45,957 nucleotides of DNA from Deltaproteobacteria bacterium (GTDB lineage Bacteria > Myxococcota_A > Polyangia > JAAYKL01). A program made the position numbers and the translations under genes. Below the pieces are notes generated by a model, which was given only the letters and a program-made list of their open reading frames with translations, was not told where the DNA came from and did no database searches. Shown here in pieces: positions 23,585 to 32,830 of the stretch. How positions within the stretch are numbered: position 1 is the stretch's first letter; each line of letters opens with the position of its first letter. The stretch is from assembly GCA_028713995.1 (NCBI GenBank), contig JAQTNF010000024.1:1-45957 (forward strand), written 5' to 3'.

Positions 23585-24082
23585 ATGACCGCAACGTGGA
23601 ACATGGAAGACAGGGTGCGCGGCAAGGGGGGCTTGCGCGTGGTGGCCCGCTTCCGCGACCGGTCCGCCGCGGACGCCGCCCGGCTGACGGTCGATGGGCT
23701 CCTCGCGCAGGCCAAGGCCGAGGTTCGGGCCCTGCTCGAAGAGCGTGGCGGCGTGGCCGAGAGCCGCGACCTCTCCCGCATCTACGCCCGCGTCGGTCTT
23801 CGCAACGACGTGGGTTGGGAGCAGGAGATCGATCTCACCGTGTGCGACCGGGACCTCACCTGGCACCTGCCCACGGGCGCACATGCGGAGGACGCGGAGT
23901 CCTTGCTCTGGTCGCTCGGGGCGGCGGAGATCGCGATCGACGAGGGCGACTCGCGCGCGCCCTGGCACGACGCGCCCCACCCCATGGCCCTGCCCCTGCC
24001 GGACGAAGAGGCCGCACCACAGGGCCTCGACGACGAGGAGATTCAGTCCCCGCTCCCCTCCTACAAACGCATCCTGCACTGA
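23585..24082 (+). CDS. hypothetical protein (about 165 aa)
   Basis: A frame with clear GC-rich coding bias. The start is uncertain: GTG 23564, ATG 23585 and ATG 23603 are all possible and none has a good ribosome site. The product is soluble and acidic, with a GGLRVVARFRDRSAADAARL opening, a long helix (LLAQAKAEVRALLEE), and a WHLPTG followed by a Pro/Glu-rich tail ending SYKRILH. No signal peptide or membrane span. I recognise no family. It is convergent with the VIT/VWA gene, 36 bases away. Confidence 0.55.
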   Translation: MTATWNMEDRVRGKGGLRVVARFRDRSAADAARLTVDGLLAQAKAEVRALLEERGGVAESRDLSRIYARVGLRNDVGWEQEIDLTVCDRDLTWHLPTGAHAEDAESLLWSLGAAEIAIDEGDSRAPWHDAPHPMALPLPDEEAAPQGLDDEEIQSPLPSYKRILH

Positions 24083-24118
24083 GCGTCGAACTGGGAAGGG
24101 ACTCGTTGAATCGAGCCG

Positions 24119-27100
24119 CTACTCCGCGAGCCGCGGGGAGATCGGCATGATCTTGCGGTAGCTCACCTCGGCCACGATCGCGTCCGCGCCGACGAGAGTG
24201 AACGGGATGGTGCGCGCCGTGCCGTGGCATCTCACGGTCACGGAGCCGCTCACGGGCCCCTGTCGCGTGGCCTCGTTGCGCGAGACCGAAATCCGGTACC
24301 TGCCGTTCACGAGCGAGCCGATGGCAAGGACCTTGCCGTCGCCGCGGTCCACGTCGCGGCTCGTCGCTCCGCGCGGCCACAGTCCCGAGACGCGGTGACC
24401 CGCGGGATCGAGCACGGCCATGTCCAGGTCGTCGCCGCGCGCGACGGCTTTGACCACCAGCTCGCCGCTCACCGGCGGATCGGGCCACGCGGGCAGCACG
24501 CCAGAGGCAGCCCCACGCTCGAGCTCCCGGGCGTCCTCGCTCAGGCGCGCGTTCCCGGGTTCCGACAGGACCTGCGCCGTTTCGTAACGGAAAAGAGCGG
24601 GCTGTGCGGCCGCCGCGAGACATCGCAGGGCCTCGTACCGGTCGTCGGACGATCCGGTGATCGACGCCGCGGCCAGGAGATGTCCGGACGCGGCCGCGTA
24701 GAGCCCGAGGCCGCGCATGGCGAGCGCCAGCCTGCGGTGGAGCTGGGCCGACCCGGGCTGCACCTCGGCCTGGGACGCGTACGCGCGCAGGGCTCCGAGC
24801 CGATCGCCCTTCCTGGCCAGCTGATCGGCAAAGGCGGCGAGCGCCTCTGCGCTCATCGGATCCGCGGCGACCCATGTCGTGGCCGCGTCCATGGCTTCGT
24901 CTACGCGCCCGAGCCTCGCCAGCAGGCCCACCAGCCTGCGGTGGGTGGCCCGCTCGAGCGGCCGCGACCGGACCGCGAGCACGGCATCCTCAACCCTCGA
25001 GTCGAAGCCCGCGGGTGCGGGGCCGACTGCCGTGATGCGAACATCGTAGGTGGGGCCCGCGGTCCCGGGGCCGCCGTATCCCGTGGCGAGGCTCGCGCCG
25101 CCGCCACCGAGGCCCTGTCCGTTCGAGCCCGGGGCTCCCGGGAGGCTCGTGTCCTTCGCGATCTCCTCGCGGCCCGCGCGCTTCTCCTTGGCCGGAGCCG
25201 GAGCAACGGCCTCGGCCTTGGGCGCGGCCATCGGGCTCGCGGAGCCGGACCCCCAAGGCGCCCGCGACCTTCCGGCCGCGTCGTCGGGCGTATCGAGCGC
25301 GTCGTCGATCGGGGTGGCCTCGTCCAGTCCGAGCGGCTGGTTCCGTTCGTCCTCCTTCGCGTCGGAGCCGTCGAACGCCGGCTCCTCGCCGGGCCCGCGC
25401 CACGCCGTCCCGTCCGTCCGCTGGATCCCGAAACGCTCGTACATGCGTTCGCTCTCGAGGACGAGCCAGCTCGTCAGGCGGCTCGCCACCCGCGCTCTGC
25501 GCGAGAGCTCCACGATCTCGGGGTCGCGCCCCCCTTCGAGGGTGAGATCGTCGATGCGCGCCTTGGCCCACAGCTTCGCGATCGAGCCGCCCTCGGCGGG
25601 CTGTGCGGCGGCGAGGGATATCCCGAATCTGCGCTCCACGGGCTTGCCTCCCAAGAAGCCGCGCAGGACCACGTCGCCTTCAACCGATGGCCGATCGAGC
25701 CTCGCGACCACGGCGATCTCGGAGCCCGGCGGGATCGCGCCGATGCGCTGCGGATAAGCGAGCGAGATCCCCTCGGGCCACTCGAACGACACGCGCTCGA
25801 GCCCTTGCGCGCCGATGCGACGGGCCACGCCCGCCGCGGCCTCGACCGGGGACTCGCCGATCGACAGCCGGTGGCTCGAGCCTCCGAGCCTGGACGCCAC
25901 CGCGTCGAGCAGCAGGTCGTCCGCGTTCGCGCCCGCGCCCACCGTGTGCACGACCGCATTTTTCGGGGCCACGGCCTCGAGCGCCTTGACCACGTCGCCG
26001 GCGGTGAGCTCCCCCGATGTGGGGACTCCGTCTCCCACGTAGACCACGACCGGGAACGCCGCGCCGCGCACGGCCTCGAAGGCCGCCTCGAACGCGCCCG
26101 TGACGTCGCTCGCCCCGCCCGGGGGAATGTCCTCGAGGAAGCGTGCGGCCTCGGCCAGCGACGCGGCCGAGGGGCGTAGAGGGCCGCCGGGCATGGCGCG
26201 GCAGCCGCTGTCACAGGCGAGCAGCGTGAACAGGTCGTCGCCGCGCAGCCCGGCCAGGAGCTCGATCACGACCGCATTCGAAAGGGCTCGCACGTCGGCG
26301 GGCACGCCGTACGACGTGTCCGCGACGATCGCGACGCGGGAAGAGGGTCTCGGCCCGGCCGCGGCGGTCTCGGGACGCACGAGGAACACGCCGTACGTCT
26401 CGCCGTTCACGGAGGTCTCTGCGCGCGCCCGCAACGGTGCGGGCCGGTCCCGCGTCCCGTACTCCAGGACGAAGTCGGCTGTGGGGGAGAAGCGCGTGGC
26501 CTCGAAGGAGACCCGCGCGCCCCTCCCGTCGAGCTCGATCCGGGTCGGGTACAGGGGCGTGGTCACGTCGGCCGCGCCCTGCGCGCTCTCGATGCGCGCG
26601 CGCACCGAGAACATCCCCGCGGGCGCCGCGCCCGCAGGCGCGCTCAAGGGATAGACGTAGCGGTAGCGTCCGTCCGCGGCGGTCATGGGCTCCACGTACG
26701 CGAGCAAAACGCGCCGTTCTTCGCCCGGCTTGATGGGAAAGATCTTCATCGAGAAGGAGCTGCCGCTCACCCACTCGAGCAGGGCCGGATCCCTGGGCGC
26801 CACGGAATCGTCCACGATCCGCTTGAAGATGCGCCGGGCCCGCGCCTTCTCGAGCACCTCTCCTTCCATCATGCGGCCGTTCACCTCGAGCGCCAGGCGC
26901 ACGATGCTGGCCCGTTCGGGCAGGAGGAAGCGGTACGTCGCTTCCACCGTACGGCCCGACCGGTTGGCGAAGACCTCCTCCACCTGCGTGATCGCCGCGC
27001 CGTCGCGCAAGGTGGCGTCGACGGTGTGCGAGACGAGGTCGAGCGCGGTCTCGCTCCTCGCGTCCGAGCCGGGCGCGCGGGCCGTGAGAGTCCCGATGCC

Positions 27101-27292
27101 GCGCGGCGCCTCGGGCAGCGCCGCTTCGAGCGCGGATCTCGGGGCCTTGCGCTCGAGGCCCGCCGCGGGCGACGCGACTTTTACGACCTCGGCGGGCGAG
27201 GGTCCCACGGGCGGCTCCTTCTCCTGCCTGCCGCAGCCGAGAGCCGCGGCGAGCGTCGCCATCGCAAAGACGACCTTGAAACTCGCTGTCAT
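24119..27292 (-). CDS. VIT and von Willebrand A domain lipoprotein with TPR-like region
   Basis: 1057 residues from ATG at 27292, selected for GGAGGAGG upstream; the frame extends further but without a site. Lipoprotein signal with lipobox AALGC (Cys20). A VIT domain (about 85-203) contains EVFANRSGRTVEATYRF and the LEKARARRIFKRIVDD helix. A VWA domain (about 317-480) starts VAIVADTSYG. The metal-site motif is degenerate: DxSxS reads DTSYG, so metal-dependent adhesion may be lost. A Gly/Ala/Pro-rich spacer (about 640-730) leads to TPR-like helices (about 760-900) and a C-terminal beta domain (ELVVKAVARGDDLDMAVLDP, about 950-1030). Likely an envelope-anchored adhesion or scaffold protein. It is divergent from the kelch-like lipoprotein, so the two may share regulation. 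Confidence 0.8.
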   Translation of the reverse strand: MTASFKVVFAMATLAAALGCGRQEKEPPVGPSPAEVVKVASPAAGLERKAPRSALEAALPEAPRGIGTLTARAPGSDARSETALDLVSHTVDATLRDGAAITQVEEVFANRSGRTVEATYRFLLPERASIVRLALEVNGRMMEGEVLEKARARRIFKRIVDDSVAPRDPALLEWVSGSSFSMKIFPIKPGEERRVLLAYVEPMTAADGRYRYVYPLSAPAGAAPAGMFSVRARIESAQGAADVTTPLYPTRIELDGRGARVSFEATRFSPTADFVLEYGTRDRPAPLRARAETSVNGETYGVFLVRPETAAAGPRPSSRVAIVADTSYGVPADVRALSNAVVIELLAGLRGDDLFTLLACDSGCRAMPGGPLRPSAASLAEAARFLEDIPPGGASDVTGAFEAAFEAVRGAAFPVVVYVGDGVPTSGELTAGDVVKALEAVAPKNAVVHTVGAGANADDLLLDAVASRLGGSSHRLSIGESPVEAAAGVARRIGAQGLERVSFEWPEGISLAYPQRIGAIPPGSEIAVVARLDRPSVEGDVVLRGFLGGKPVERRFGISLAAAQPAEGGSIAKLWAKARIDDLTLEGGRDPEIVELSRRARVASRLTSWLVLESERMYERFGIQRTDGTAWRGPGEEPAFDGSDAKEDERNQPLGLDEATPIDDALDTPDDAAGRSRAPWGSGSASPMAAPKAEAVAPAPAKEKRAGREEIAKDTSLPGAPGSNGQGLGGGGASLATGYGGPGTAGPTYDVRITAVGPAPAGFDSRVEDAVLAVRSRPLERATHRRLVGLLARLGRVDEAMDAATTWVAADPMSAEALAAFADQLARKGDRLGALRAYASQAEVQPGSAQLHRRLALAMRGLGLYAAASGHLLAAASITGSSDDRYEALRCLAAAAQPALFRYETAQVLSEPGNARLSEDARELERGAASGVLPAWPDPPVSGELVVKAVARGDDLDMAVLDPAGHRVSGLWPRGATSRDVDRGDGKVLAIGSLVNGRYRISVSRNEATRQGPVSGSVTVRCHGTARTIPFTLVGADAIVAEVSYRKIMPISPRLAE

Positions 27293-27448
27293 GTGCGCCT
27301 CCTCCGTTCCGCTTGAGGCCTCTCCCGTTCCGACGGACCGGGCCGAAAAAGGATCTCGCCCGCTGCGGCGTTTCACGTTCCGTTCGCCGGGATGCTATCA
27401 TATGATCCAGGGTCTTCTACGGGTGAGACATGCGGAGGAGAACCGCGC

Positions 27449-30277
27449 ATGCAGGACTCAAAGAGGCAAGGACAGGCGGACGGACGGTCCTCGCGTCGGC
27501 GGCTCATGACGGCGATGCTGGGCTGTCTCGGGGTCGCGGGGTGCGTCAGCGCGCCCGGAATCGACCTCGTGCCGGTCTTCCCGGCCGACGAGCCCGACCT
27601 GCTGAAGAGCGCGGGCGTGGCGCGCCTCGACGTTCGCGCCGAACCGATCGGCCAGGGTCCCGCGGTCGCGCCCGTGGTGGAAATCGTCGAGGAGGGCCGG
27701 AGCCTCTCGATCGATGGCCTCGCCGCTGGGCTGTGGGCGATCTCGATCCAGGGGCTCGACGCGGACGGCCGGGAGGTGGTCTACGGAAGGACGCGGCCGT
27801 TCGCGGTGAAGCCGGGCGCGCGCGGTCAGGTCAGCTTCTTGATCGGCCGATCATTTGCGTTCAACAAGGTCGCTCTTGCCCCCGCGGACGCCGGCAAGTC
27901 CGTCGCGGACCTCGTCGACCTCACGGCCACTCCCTTTACCGACACGGACGGCGTGCAGCGCATCCTCGTGGCCGGCGGACGGCGCAGCCGGGACGGGGGG
28001 CCCGTGGGGCAGGCCTTCCTCGTCGATCCGTCGTCGTTCACGGTGGAGAGCCTGCCGGTGCTCTCTTGCCCGAGGGCCGGCCACGCGGCGTTCGCGGTGG
28101 AGACCGACGAGGGGACCCGTGTGGTCCTCGCCGGGGGGCAGAGCAACTGCGAGCCGGGCCTCGAGGTGTTCGATCCCGTGCGTCGAGCGTTCTCAAGCGT
28201 TCCGGTCGCATGCCCGGGCGTGTCCTCGAGCCGCACCGCGATCCCGGAGATCGTCCGCCTCGGAGCCGACTCGCGTCAGACCGGGCGCGTGATCGTTTTT
28301 GGCCGCACGCGGTGCGCCGTCGACATCCTTACGGGCAAGAGCACGACGCTCGGCGAGGCGGACGGAACCGCGCCGGACAACCCGCAGCTCGCGGCGGGCA
28401 ACTCAAGCGGGCAGGTCCTCGTGGTCGACGGGCGCTCGATCTTCGTCGACGCCGCGGACGAGGGCGAAAGCTGCATCCCGGGCGGCGAGTGGCTTTCCGA
28501 GGCGGAGTGGTCCGGCCTCGATGACCTGAACGGGCGGCGCATCGCGGCGCTCGGCAACGACCGGTTCCTTCTTGCGGGCGGGACGCCGGTCGAGGGAGTG
28601 ACGCAGAACTACGCCTGGTCGCTCGTGTCCGTGCGCGACTGCGCGATCGATTACGTGCTCGAGGGGCCGCCCGCATCGCAGGTCCCGGTGTCGGGCTTCG
28701 TTCCGATCCATGCGGATCAGGGCACCACCACGGTCGTCCTCTTCGCGGGAGGTTTGCGGAAAGGATCGGCAACCGACGCCGTGAGCGCCTTTTATCAGCC
28801 CGTCGACGCCCTGGCGCCGACCTGGCACGACCTGTCGTCCGCCGGTCGCGAGCGCCCGGTTCGCCTGCGTGAGCCACGCGCCGGTCATGCCGCGGCCGCG
28901 CTCGACGACGGCACAACTTGGATCATTGGCGGCGGCGGCACGTCCGCCGAGGTCTTCGTGGCGGGCACGCGCGGGCTCGACACGGCCAGCCACAGGCCCA
29001 TGAAGCTGCGCTCGCCCATGCTCACGTCCATGACCGTCGTCGACACGACCTCCTTTGCCGAGCAGCCCATGAACACGATGCTTGCGAAGACGTATCCGGC
29101 CGGCCTGTACGCCGAGGCCGACGACTTCGTGACCGTGTTCTTCATCGCGGGCAACGCGGACCGCGGCATCGGCGACGACCTCTTCGGCGACACTCTCTAT
29201 GATCGCCAGGGTTGCAAGACGATTGACACCTCCAGCCCCACGCAGCTCGGCGGCGTGATCTCGGGCAGCGTCCTCAACACGAGCTTCGACGATTCGTGGG
29301 CCGTGTTCGGTTCGCAGGGCGGCAGCACGACGTACAGCAAGAATGCGCAGGCCAAGGCCGAGACGCTCCTCGACGGGTACGCGGCGGGCAAGAACGCATG
29401 CTCGTGGCGGCAGCTCCTGCGCGTGGGGCTCGACGGGCTCGAGATCGGGCCGCCCGTCGATCCGGGCCAGCCCAAGGTTGATACCTGGAACGGCGTGAAC
29501 GTGCTCCTCATTGCGGGCCGGGCAGACGACTGCAGCCAGGGCCTCTACGACGACCCGCGCACGGACCTCCTTCCGGACGCGTCGGTGCTGTCGGGCAGGC
29601 CGTGCACGGACAAGAAGTTCGACCCGTACTTCGGCGCGCCGCCCTTGACCGACGAGGACCGGGCCGCGTTCGAGGCCAAGCTGGACGGCATCGTCTGGGA
29701 CCGGGCGGATCTCATCGTGGCCACGCTCGGCAATCCGGGGACCGAGTCCTGCACCTCGGGTGCGTTCGGCGACATGGGCGCGGAGCGCCGGCTCGGCGCG
29801 ACCGCGGACTGGATCGGCGGGCGCGGTTCGTCCGCGAGCAAGATCGACCTGTGCGAAGCCGCGGACGAAAAGCCGCTCGCGACCGGGATCGCCGGGCTCG
29901 TGGACCGCATCGTGGAGCGCAACCCCTTGCAGGCGTGCGTGCCCGCCGGGATCGTGGCGGCGCCGGCGCTGGTCGGCTACAGGGACGACACTCGCCTGTA
30001 CCTGCCGATCGACAGGCAGGGCGCGGCCGCGCAAGCCGCGGCCAAGGCGGTCTCGTCCGCGTGCCAGGTGATGTACGTCGAGAGCGACGACCTGACCAAC
30101 GGGATCCATTCGACGGCGAGGCCGGTTGCGGAATCGGCCGCGGGCTTCACGCTCGCCACGGACACGGACGGGCGCGGCGGTTGCGACGACGGCTGGCTCG
30201 TGAGATTCAACCGGGTGGAGAACGCCCGCAAACAGGGGCTGGAGTTCAAAGGTGCGGCTCTCATGTGCGTGCGCTAG
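27449..30277 (+). CDS. kelch-like secreted lipoprotein (942 aa)
   Basis: ATG at 27449 follows GGAGGAG by eight bases. A basic n-region (RSSRRR) and lipobox VAGC (Cys32) predict a lipoprotein. Repeated strands such as RILVAGGRRSRDGG, RVVLAGGQSNCE, RFLLAGGTP, VLFAGGLRKG and TWIIGGGGTSAE are spaced 50-70 residues apart, as in kelch-type beta-propellers (about 150-560). The C-terminal 350 residues form a separate Cys-containing domain (TLYDRQGCKT, NACSWRQLLR, VQ/CVPAG segments) without a recognised family. Its end overlaps the next gene by 26 bases. A TATCAT-like box at 27395 and the palindrome ATCATATGAT are the only upstream signals. Confidence 0.7.
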   Translation: MQDSKRQGQADGRSSRRRLMTAMLGCLGVAGCVSAPGIDLVPVFPADEPDLLKSAGVARLDVRAEPIGQGPAVAPVVEIVEEGRSLSIDGLAAGLWAISIQGLDADGREVVYGRTRPFAVKPGARGQVSFLIGRSFAFNKVALAPADAGKSVADLVDLTATPFTDTDGVQRILVAGGRRSRDGGPVGQAFLVDPSSFTVESLPVLSCPRAGHAAFAVETDEGTRVVLAGGQSNCEPGLEVFDPVRRAFSSVPVACPGVSSSRTAIPEIVRLGADSRQTGRVIVFGRTRCAVDILTGKSTTLGEADGTAPDNPQLAAGNSSGQVLVVDGRSIFVDAADEGESCIPGGEWLSEAEWSGLDDLNGRRIAALGNDRFLLAGGTPVEGVTQNYAWSLVSVRDCAIDYVLEGPPASQVPVSGFVPIHADQGTTTVVLFAGGLRKGSATDAVSAFYQPVDALAPTWHDLSSAGRERPVRLREPRAGHAAAALDDGTTWIIGGGGTSAEVFVAGTRGLDTASHRPMKLRSPMLTSMTVVDTTSFAEQPMNTMLAKTYPAGLYAEADDFVTVFFIAGNADRGIGDDLFGDTLYDRQGCKTIDTSSPTQLGGVISGSVLNTSFDDSWAVFGSQGGSTTYSKNAQAKAETLLDGYAAGKNACSWRQLLRVGLDGLEIGPPVDPGQPKVDTWNGVNVLLIAGRADDCSQGLYDDPRTDLLPDASVLSGRPCTDKKFDPYFGAPPLTDEDRAAFEAKLDGIVWDRADLIVATLGNPGTESCTSGAFGDMGAERRLGATADWIGGRGSSASKIDLCEAADEKPLATGIAGLVDRIVERNPLQACVPAGIVAAPALVGYRDDTRLYLPIDRQGAAAQAAAKAVSSACQVMYVESDDLTNGIHSTARPVAESAAGFTLATDTDGRGGCDDGWLVRFNRVENARKQGLEFKGAALMCVR

Positions 30278-31238
30278 CCTGGTCGCGGCGCTCCTCGCCC
30301 CGATCGGCGTCGTGGCCCAGCCGGTCAAGGCGCCTGAGCCGGCCTCCTTGCCGCGGAAGGTCATGGTCCTGCCCTCGCAGGCGCCGGTCGGGTCCGGGGT
30401 CGACACGTCCACGATCGACGTGCTGATGGCCTCGGCCTTCCAGGAGCTCGGCTTCGAGGTGGTCGACGAGCGCGAGGTGGCGACTCGGCTCGCGGGCGCA
30501 TCGAAGGCCGTCGAGGAAGCGCGCGAGAGCTACCTGAACACGGACTTCGAGGCGGCGCTCGCCACCCTGTCCGCCCAACGCGAGATCGATCTCGCGAACG
30601 GCGGAGGTCTTCTTGCCTTGCCGCGCCTCAGGGACACCGAGATCCTCATGGCCCAGGTGCTCGTGGATCTCGGCCGGGATACGGAGGCCGCCGCGCTGGC
30701 CGACGGGATCCTCGCGCGGCACCCTGGGCTGCGACTCGACCCGGCCGAGTTCTCGCCGGCCATGCAGGCGGTCTGGGCCGCGGCGGTGCAGCGATGCTCA
30801 GGCATCCTGCCGCCCGACCCGGCCCCCGCGGTGCTCGCGGATCTCGGCCGCAGGGCCGGGGTCGATTGGGTCGCGCTCGCGGCGTGGTCTCCATCGCTCG
30901 ACGAGGGCGGACGCCTGTCCGTGACGATCACGCCGGTTACCCCGTCGAAGCAACCGTCGCGCCACGCGGCGCCGCTCGGCCCACCGCCGAAGTGGGCCCA
31001 GGGAGTCAAGGCGCTCCTCGCCCAGAGGTTCCCGCATCCTTCCCCGGTCGCGTCCGGAGACGCGAAGGCTGGTCCCGCCGCGGCGAAGGCCGAGGAGGAC
31101 ACGCCCTGGTACGAGACATGGTGGTTCTGGACCGTGGTGGGCGTAGCCGTGGCCGGCGGTGTGGCCGGCGGCGTGGGCGGCTACTATGGCACGCGCGACA
31201 ACGAGCGCAGCGGGGTCGACATGGATCCCGGCTGGTAG
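30252..31238 (+). CDS. exported TPR-like protein with C-terminal transmembrane helix
   Basis: 328 residues from GTG at 30252 (GGAG eight bases upstream), overlapping the kelch-like gene. The signal peptide ends near residue 22 (PIGVVAQ). The N-terminal part (KVMVLPSQAPVGSGVDTSTIDVL then GFEVVDEREV) looks like the receiver fold of a secreted two-component-like or TolB-N-like domain. Helical residues 85-190 are TPR-like. The C-terminus has TPWYETWWFWTVVGVAVAGG (about 283-303), a membrane segment with Gly-rich continuation, seen often at the C-termini of Myxococcota envelope proteins. Function unknown; translational coupling suggests a complex with the kelch-like lipoprotein. Confidence 0.7.
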   Translation: MRLSCACASLVAALLAPIGVVAQPVKAPEPASLPRKVMVLPSQAPVGSGVDTSTIDVLMASAFQELGFEVVDEREVATRLAGASKAVEEARESYLNTDFEAALATLSAQREIDLANGGGLLALPRLRDTEILMAQVLVDLGRDTEAAALADGILARHPGLRLDPAEFSPAMQAVWAAAVQRCSGILPPDPAPAVLADLGRRAGVDWVALAAWSPSLDEGGRLSVTITPVTPSKQPSRHAAPLGPPPKWAQGVKALLAQRFPHPSPVASGDAKAGPAAAKAEEDTPWYETWWFWTVVGVAVAGGVAGGVGGYYGTRDNERSGVDMDPGW

Positions 31239-31244
31239 TGACGG

Positions 31245-32687
31245 CTACTCGGACAGCACTTCGCGGATGAGCTTGTCCTCGCCGGGCTTCACCGAAAAAG
31301 AGAGCGTGCGGGACAGGCCGAGGACCGGATTGGTGAGCACCACCTTGTGCTTGCCCGCGGGGATCTTGAGGTCGCGGATGGGGGTCGCGCCCGCTGGCTT
31401 GCCGTCGAGGGTCACGTTCGACCACGGTTTGGAGTTGATGCTGACCTCGGCCGTCTTCGGTCGGTTGGCGGGAGCCGCGGGTTTGGCCTCGGCCGTTTCG
31501 ATTGGAGCCGGCGCAACCGGAGCGGGCGCCGGGGTGGGAGCGGATACAGGGGCAGGACGCGCGGGAGCGGGCCGCGCGGCGACCGGCGGCGCCGGCTTGG
31601 CGGTGGAGGACTTTCCGGCTCCGGCGGGCCACAGGAGCGCGATCGCGACGCCCACGGCCGCGAGCCCTGCGGCCAGGCCGAGCCACTGCGCGGACTTCGG
31701 GCGGGACGGCGGAGCGAGCCTGTGCGTTCCCAGCAGCTCTGCGCCTGTCTCAACCGGCGCGGGCTTGAGCGCGGCGGCCACGTGCTCCTCCACCGCATGG
31801 GAGCTCATGTCCCAGTTCTCGCCGGGCGCCGGTGCCTCCTCGACCCGACCGATGAAGGCCGCGAGCCCCCCGGCGCTCGCCCGCAGGCCGCGTGCCGTCA
31901 GGATGTCCGCGAGCGCGTCCTGCATCTTTCGGGCGGTCTCGAACCGGTTGTCGCGGTTCGCGGCCAGCGCCTTGTCGAGCACCGCGTCGATTTGCGGATC
32001 GCCCACCCTGCGGCGACCATCCTTGAGCCGCATGTCACACACGAGCTCGTGCAGGACCGCGCCGCAAGACCACACGTCGGCCCGCGCGTCCACGACCATC
32101 CCGGCGGCCTGCTCCGGGCTCATGTAGCCGGGCTTGCCCTTGATGACCCCGGTGCGCGTCTCGAACTCCCGGGCGTGCGATCTCGCGATCCCGAAGTCGA
32201 GCAGCTTCACCTCCCCGTCCCTGGAGAGGAGGATGTTCGACGGGCTTACGTCCCTGTGCACGAGCTCGAGGGGCCGGCCCTCCCCGTCGCGCTTGTGGTG
32301 CGCGTACTCGAGGCCCTCGAGCACCTCCATCACCACGTGGAACGCCGCGTCGAGGGGCCACCTGAGCCCGACCACCCTGGCCCGCCCGTTGAAGCCTGCG
32401 AGATCCTGGCCCGAGACGTACTCCATGGCCAGGAAGTAGTGGCCGTCCACGCAGCCGAAATCGAACACCGGGACCACGTTGCCGTGCACCATGGACACAC
32501 CGAGCCGCGCCTCGTCGATGAACATGGCCACGAAGTTCCGATCCGCGGAGAGCGCCGGGTGGATGCGCTTGATGCAGACGGTCTTCTCCACGCCGCGGCC
32601 GTGGGTGGCGCGGGCCTTGAAGATCTCGGCCATGCCGCCCACCGCGATCTTCTCGAGGAGCTCGTAGTTGCCGAAGCGCTCGCCCAT
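31245..32687 (-). CDS. membrane Ser/Thr protein kinase with PEGA domain
   Basis: 480 residues. Kinase landmarks: glycine loop IAVGGMAEI (14-22), Lys40 in CIKR, HRDVSPSN (144-151, catalytic Asp146), DFG (164-166), GYMSPEQ (187-193). The catalytic loop HRDVSPSN is the form common in Myxococcota kinases. Between DVWSCG (204-209) and DAVLDKALA (234-242) only about 25 residues remain where typical PknB-type kinases have 45-60, so part of the C-lobe is missing, although catalytic residues are intact. One transmembrane helix (334-354), an Ala/Pro linker and a PEGA-type beta domain (about 410-480) would lie outside the membrane. It is divergent from the HEAT lipoprotein and RHH-FHA genes, a plausible signalling pair. 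Confidence 0.85.
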   Translation of the reverse strand: MGERFGNYELLEKIAVGGMAEIFKARATHGRGVEKTVCIKRIHPALSADRNFVAMFIDEARLGVSMVHGNVVPVFDFGCVDGHYFLAMEYVSGQDLAGFNGRARVVGLRWPLDAAFHVVMEVLEGLEYAHHKRDGEGRPLELVHRDVSPSNILLSRDGEVKLLDFGIARSHAREFETRTGVIKGKPGYMSPEQAAGMVVDARADVWSCGAVLHELVCDMRLKDGRRRVGDPQIDAVLDKALAANRDNRFETARKMQDALADILTARGLRASAGGLAAFIGRVEEAPAPGENWDMSSHAVEEHVAAALKPAPVETGAELLGTHRLAPPSRPKSAQWLGLAAGLAAVGVAIALLWPAGAGKSSTAKPAPPVAARPAPARPAPVSAPTPAPAPVAPAPIETAEAKPAAPANRPKTAEVSINSKPWSNVTLDGKPAGATPIRDLKIPAGKHKVVLTNPVLGLSRTLSFSVKPGEDKLIREVLSE

Positions 32688-32738
32688 GACCGGCGCATTC
32701 TACCACGCGGAAGCCCTTTGCCCACGGGCCGCCTTTAC

Positions 32739-32753
32739 AAAACCCCGGGTTTT
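32739..32753. promoter_or_regulatory. palindrome AAAACCC-C-GGGTTTT between divergent genes
   Basis: A perfect seven-base-arm palindrome lies 52 bases upstream of the kinase start and 78 bases upstream of the HEAT gene. In a divergent promoter region an operator is more likely than a terminator. The binding protein is unknown; the neighbouring RHH-FHA protein is a candidate. Confidence 0.4.
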
Positions 32754-32779
32754 GCGGAAAACACCGTTGGGATTGGCAG

Positions 32780-32807
32780 TTGACCGCGTCAGGCGGTTCG
32801 CTAGGAT
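32780..32807 (+). promoter_or_regulatory. promoter of the HEAT lipoprotein/RHH-FHA operon
   Basis: TTGACC (32780-32785), 16 bases, TAGGAT (32802-32807), then AAAGGAG and ATG at 32831. Good -35, acceptable -10. Confidence 0.55.
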
Positions 32808-32830
32808 GTGGGACTAAAGGAGATTCGACC

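Noticed and set aside
28403-30412. Minus-strand open frame of 669 codons opposite the kelch-like gene
   Set aside because: Shadow composition, no start site or family motif; the plus-strand gene has a lipobox and repeated beta-strand pattern.
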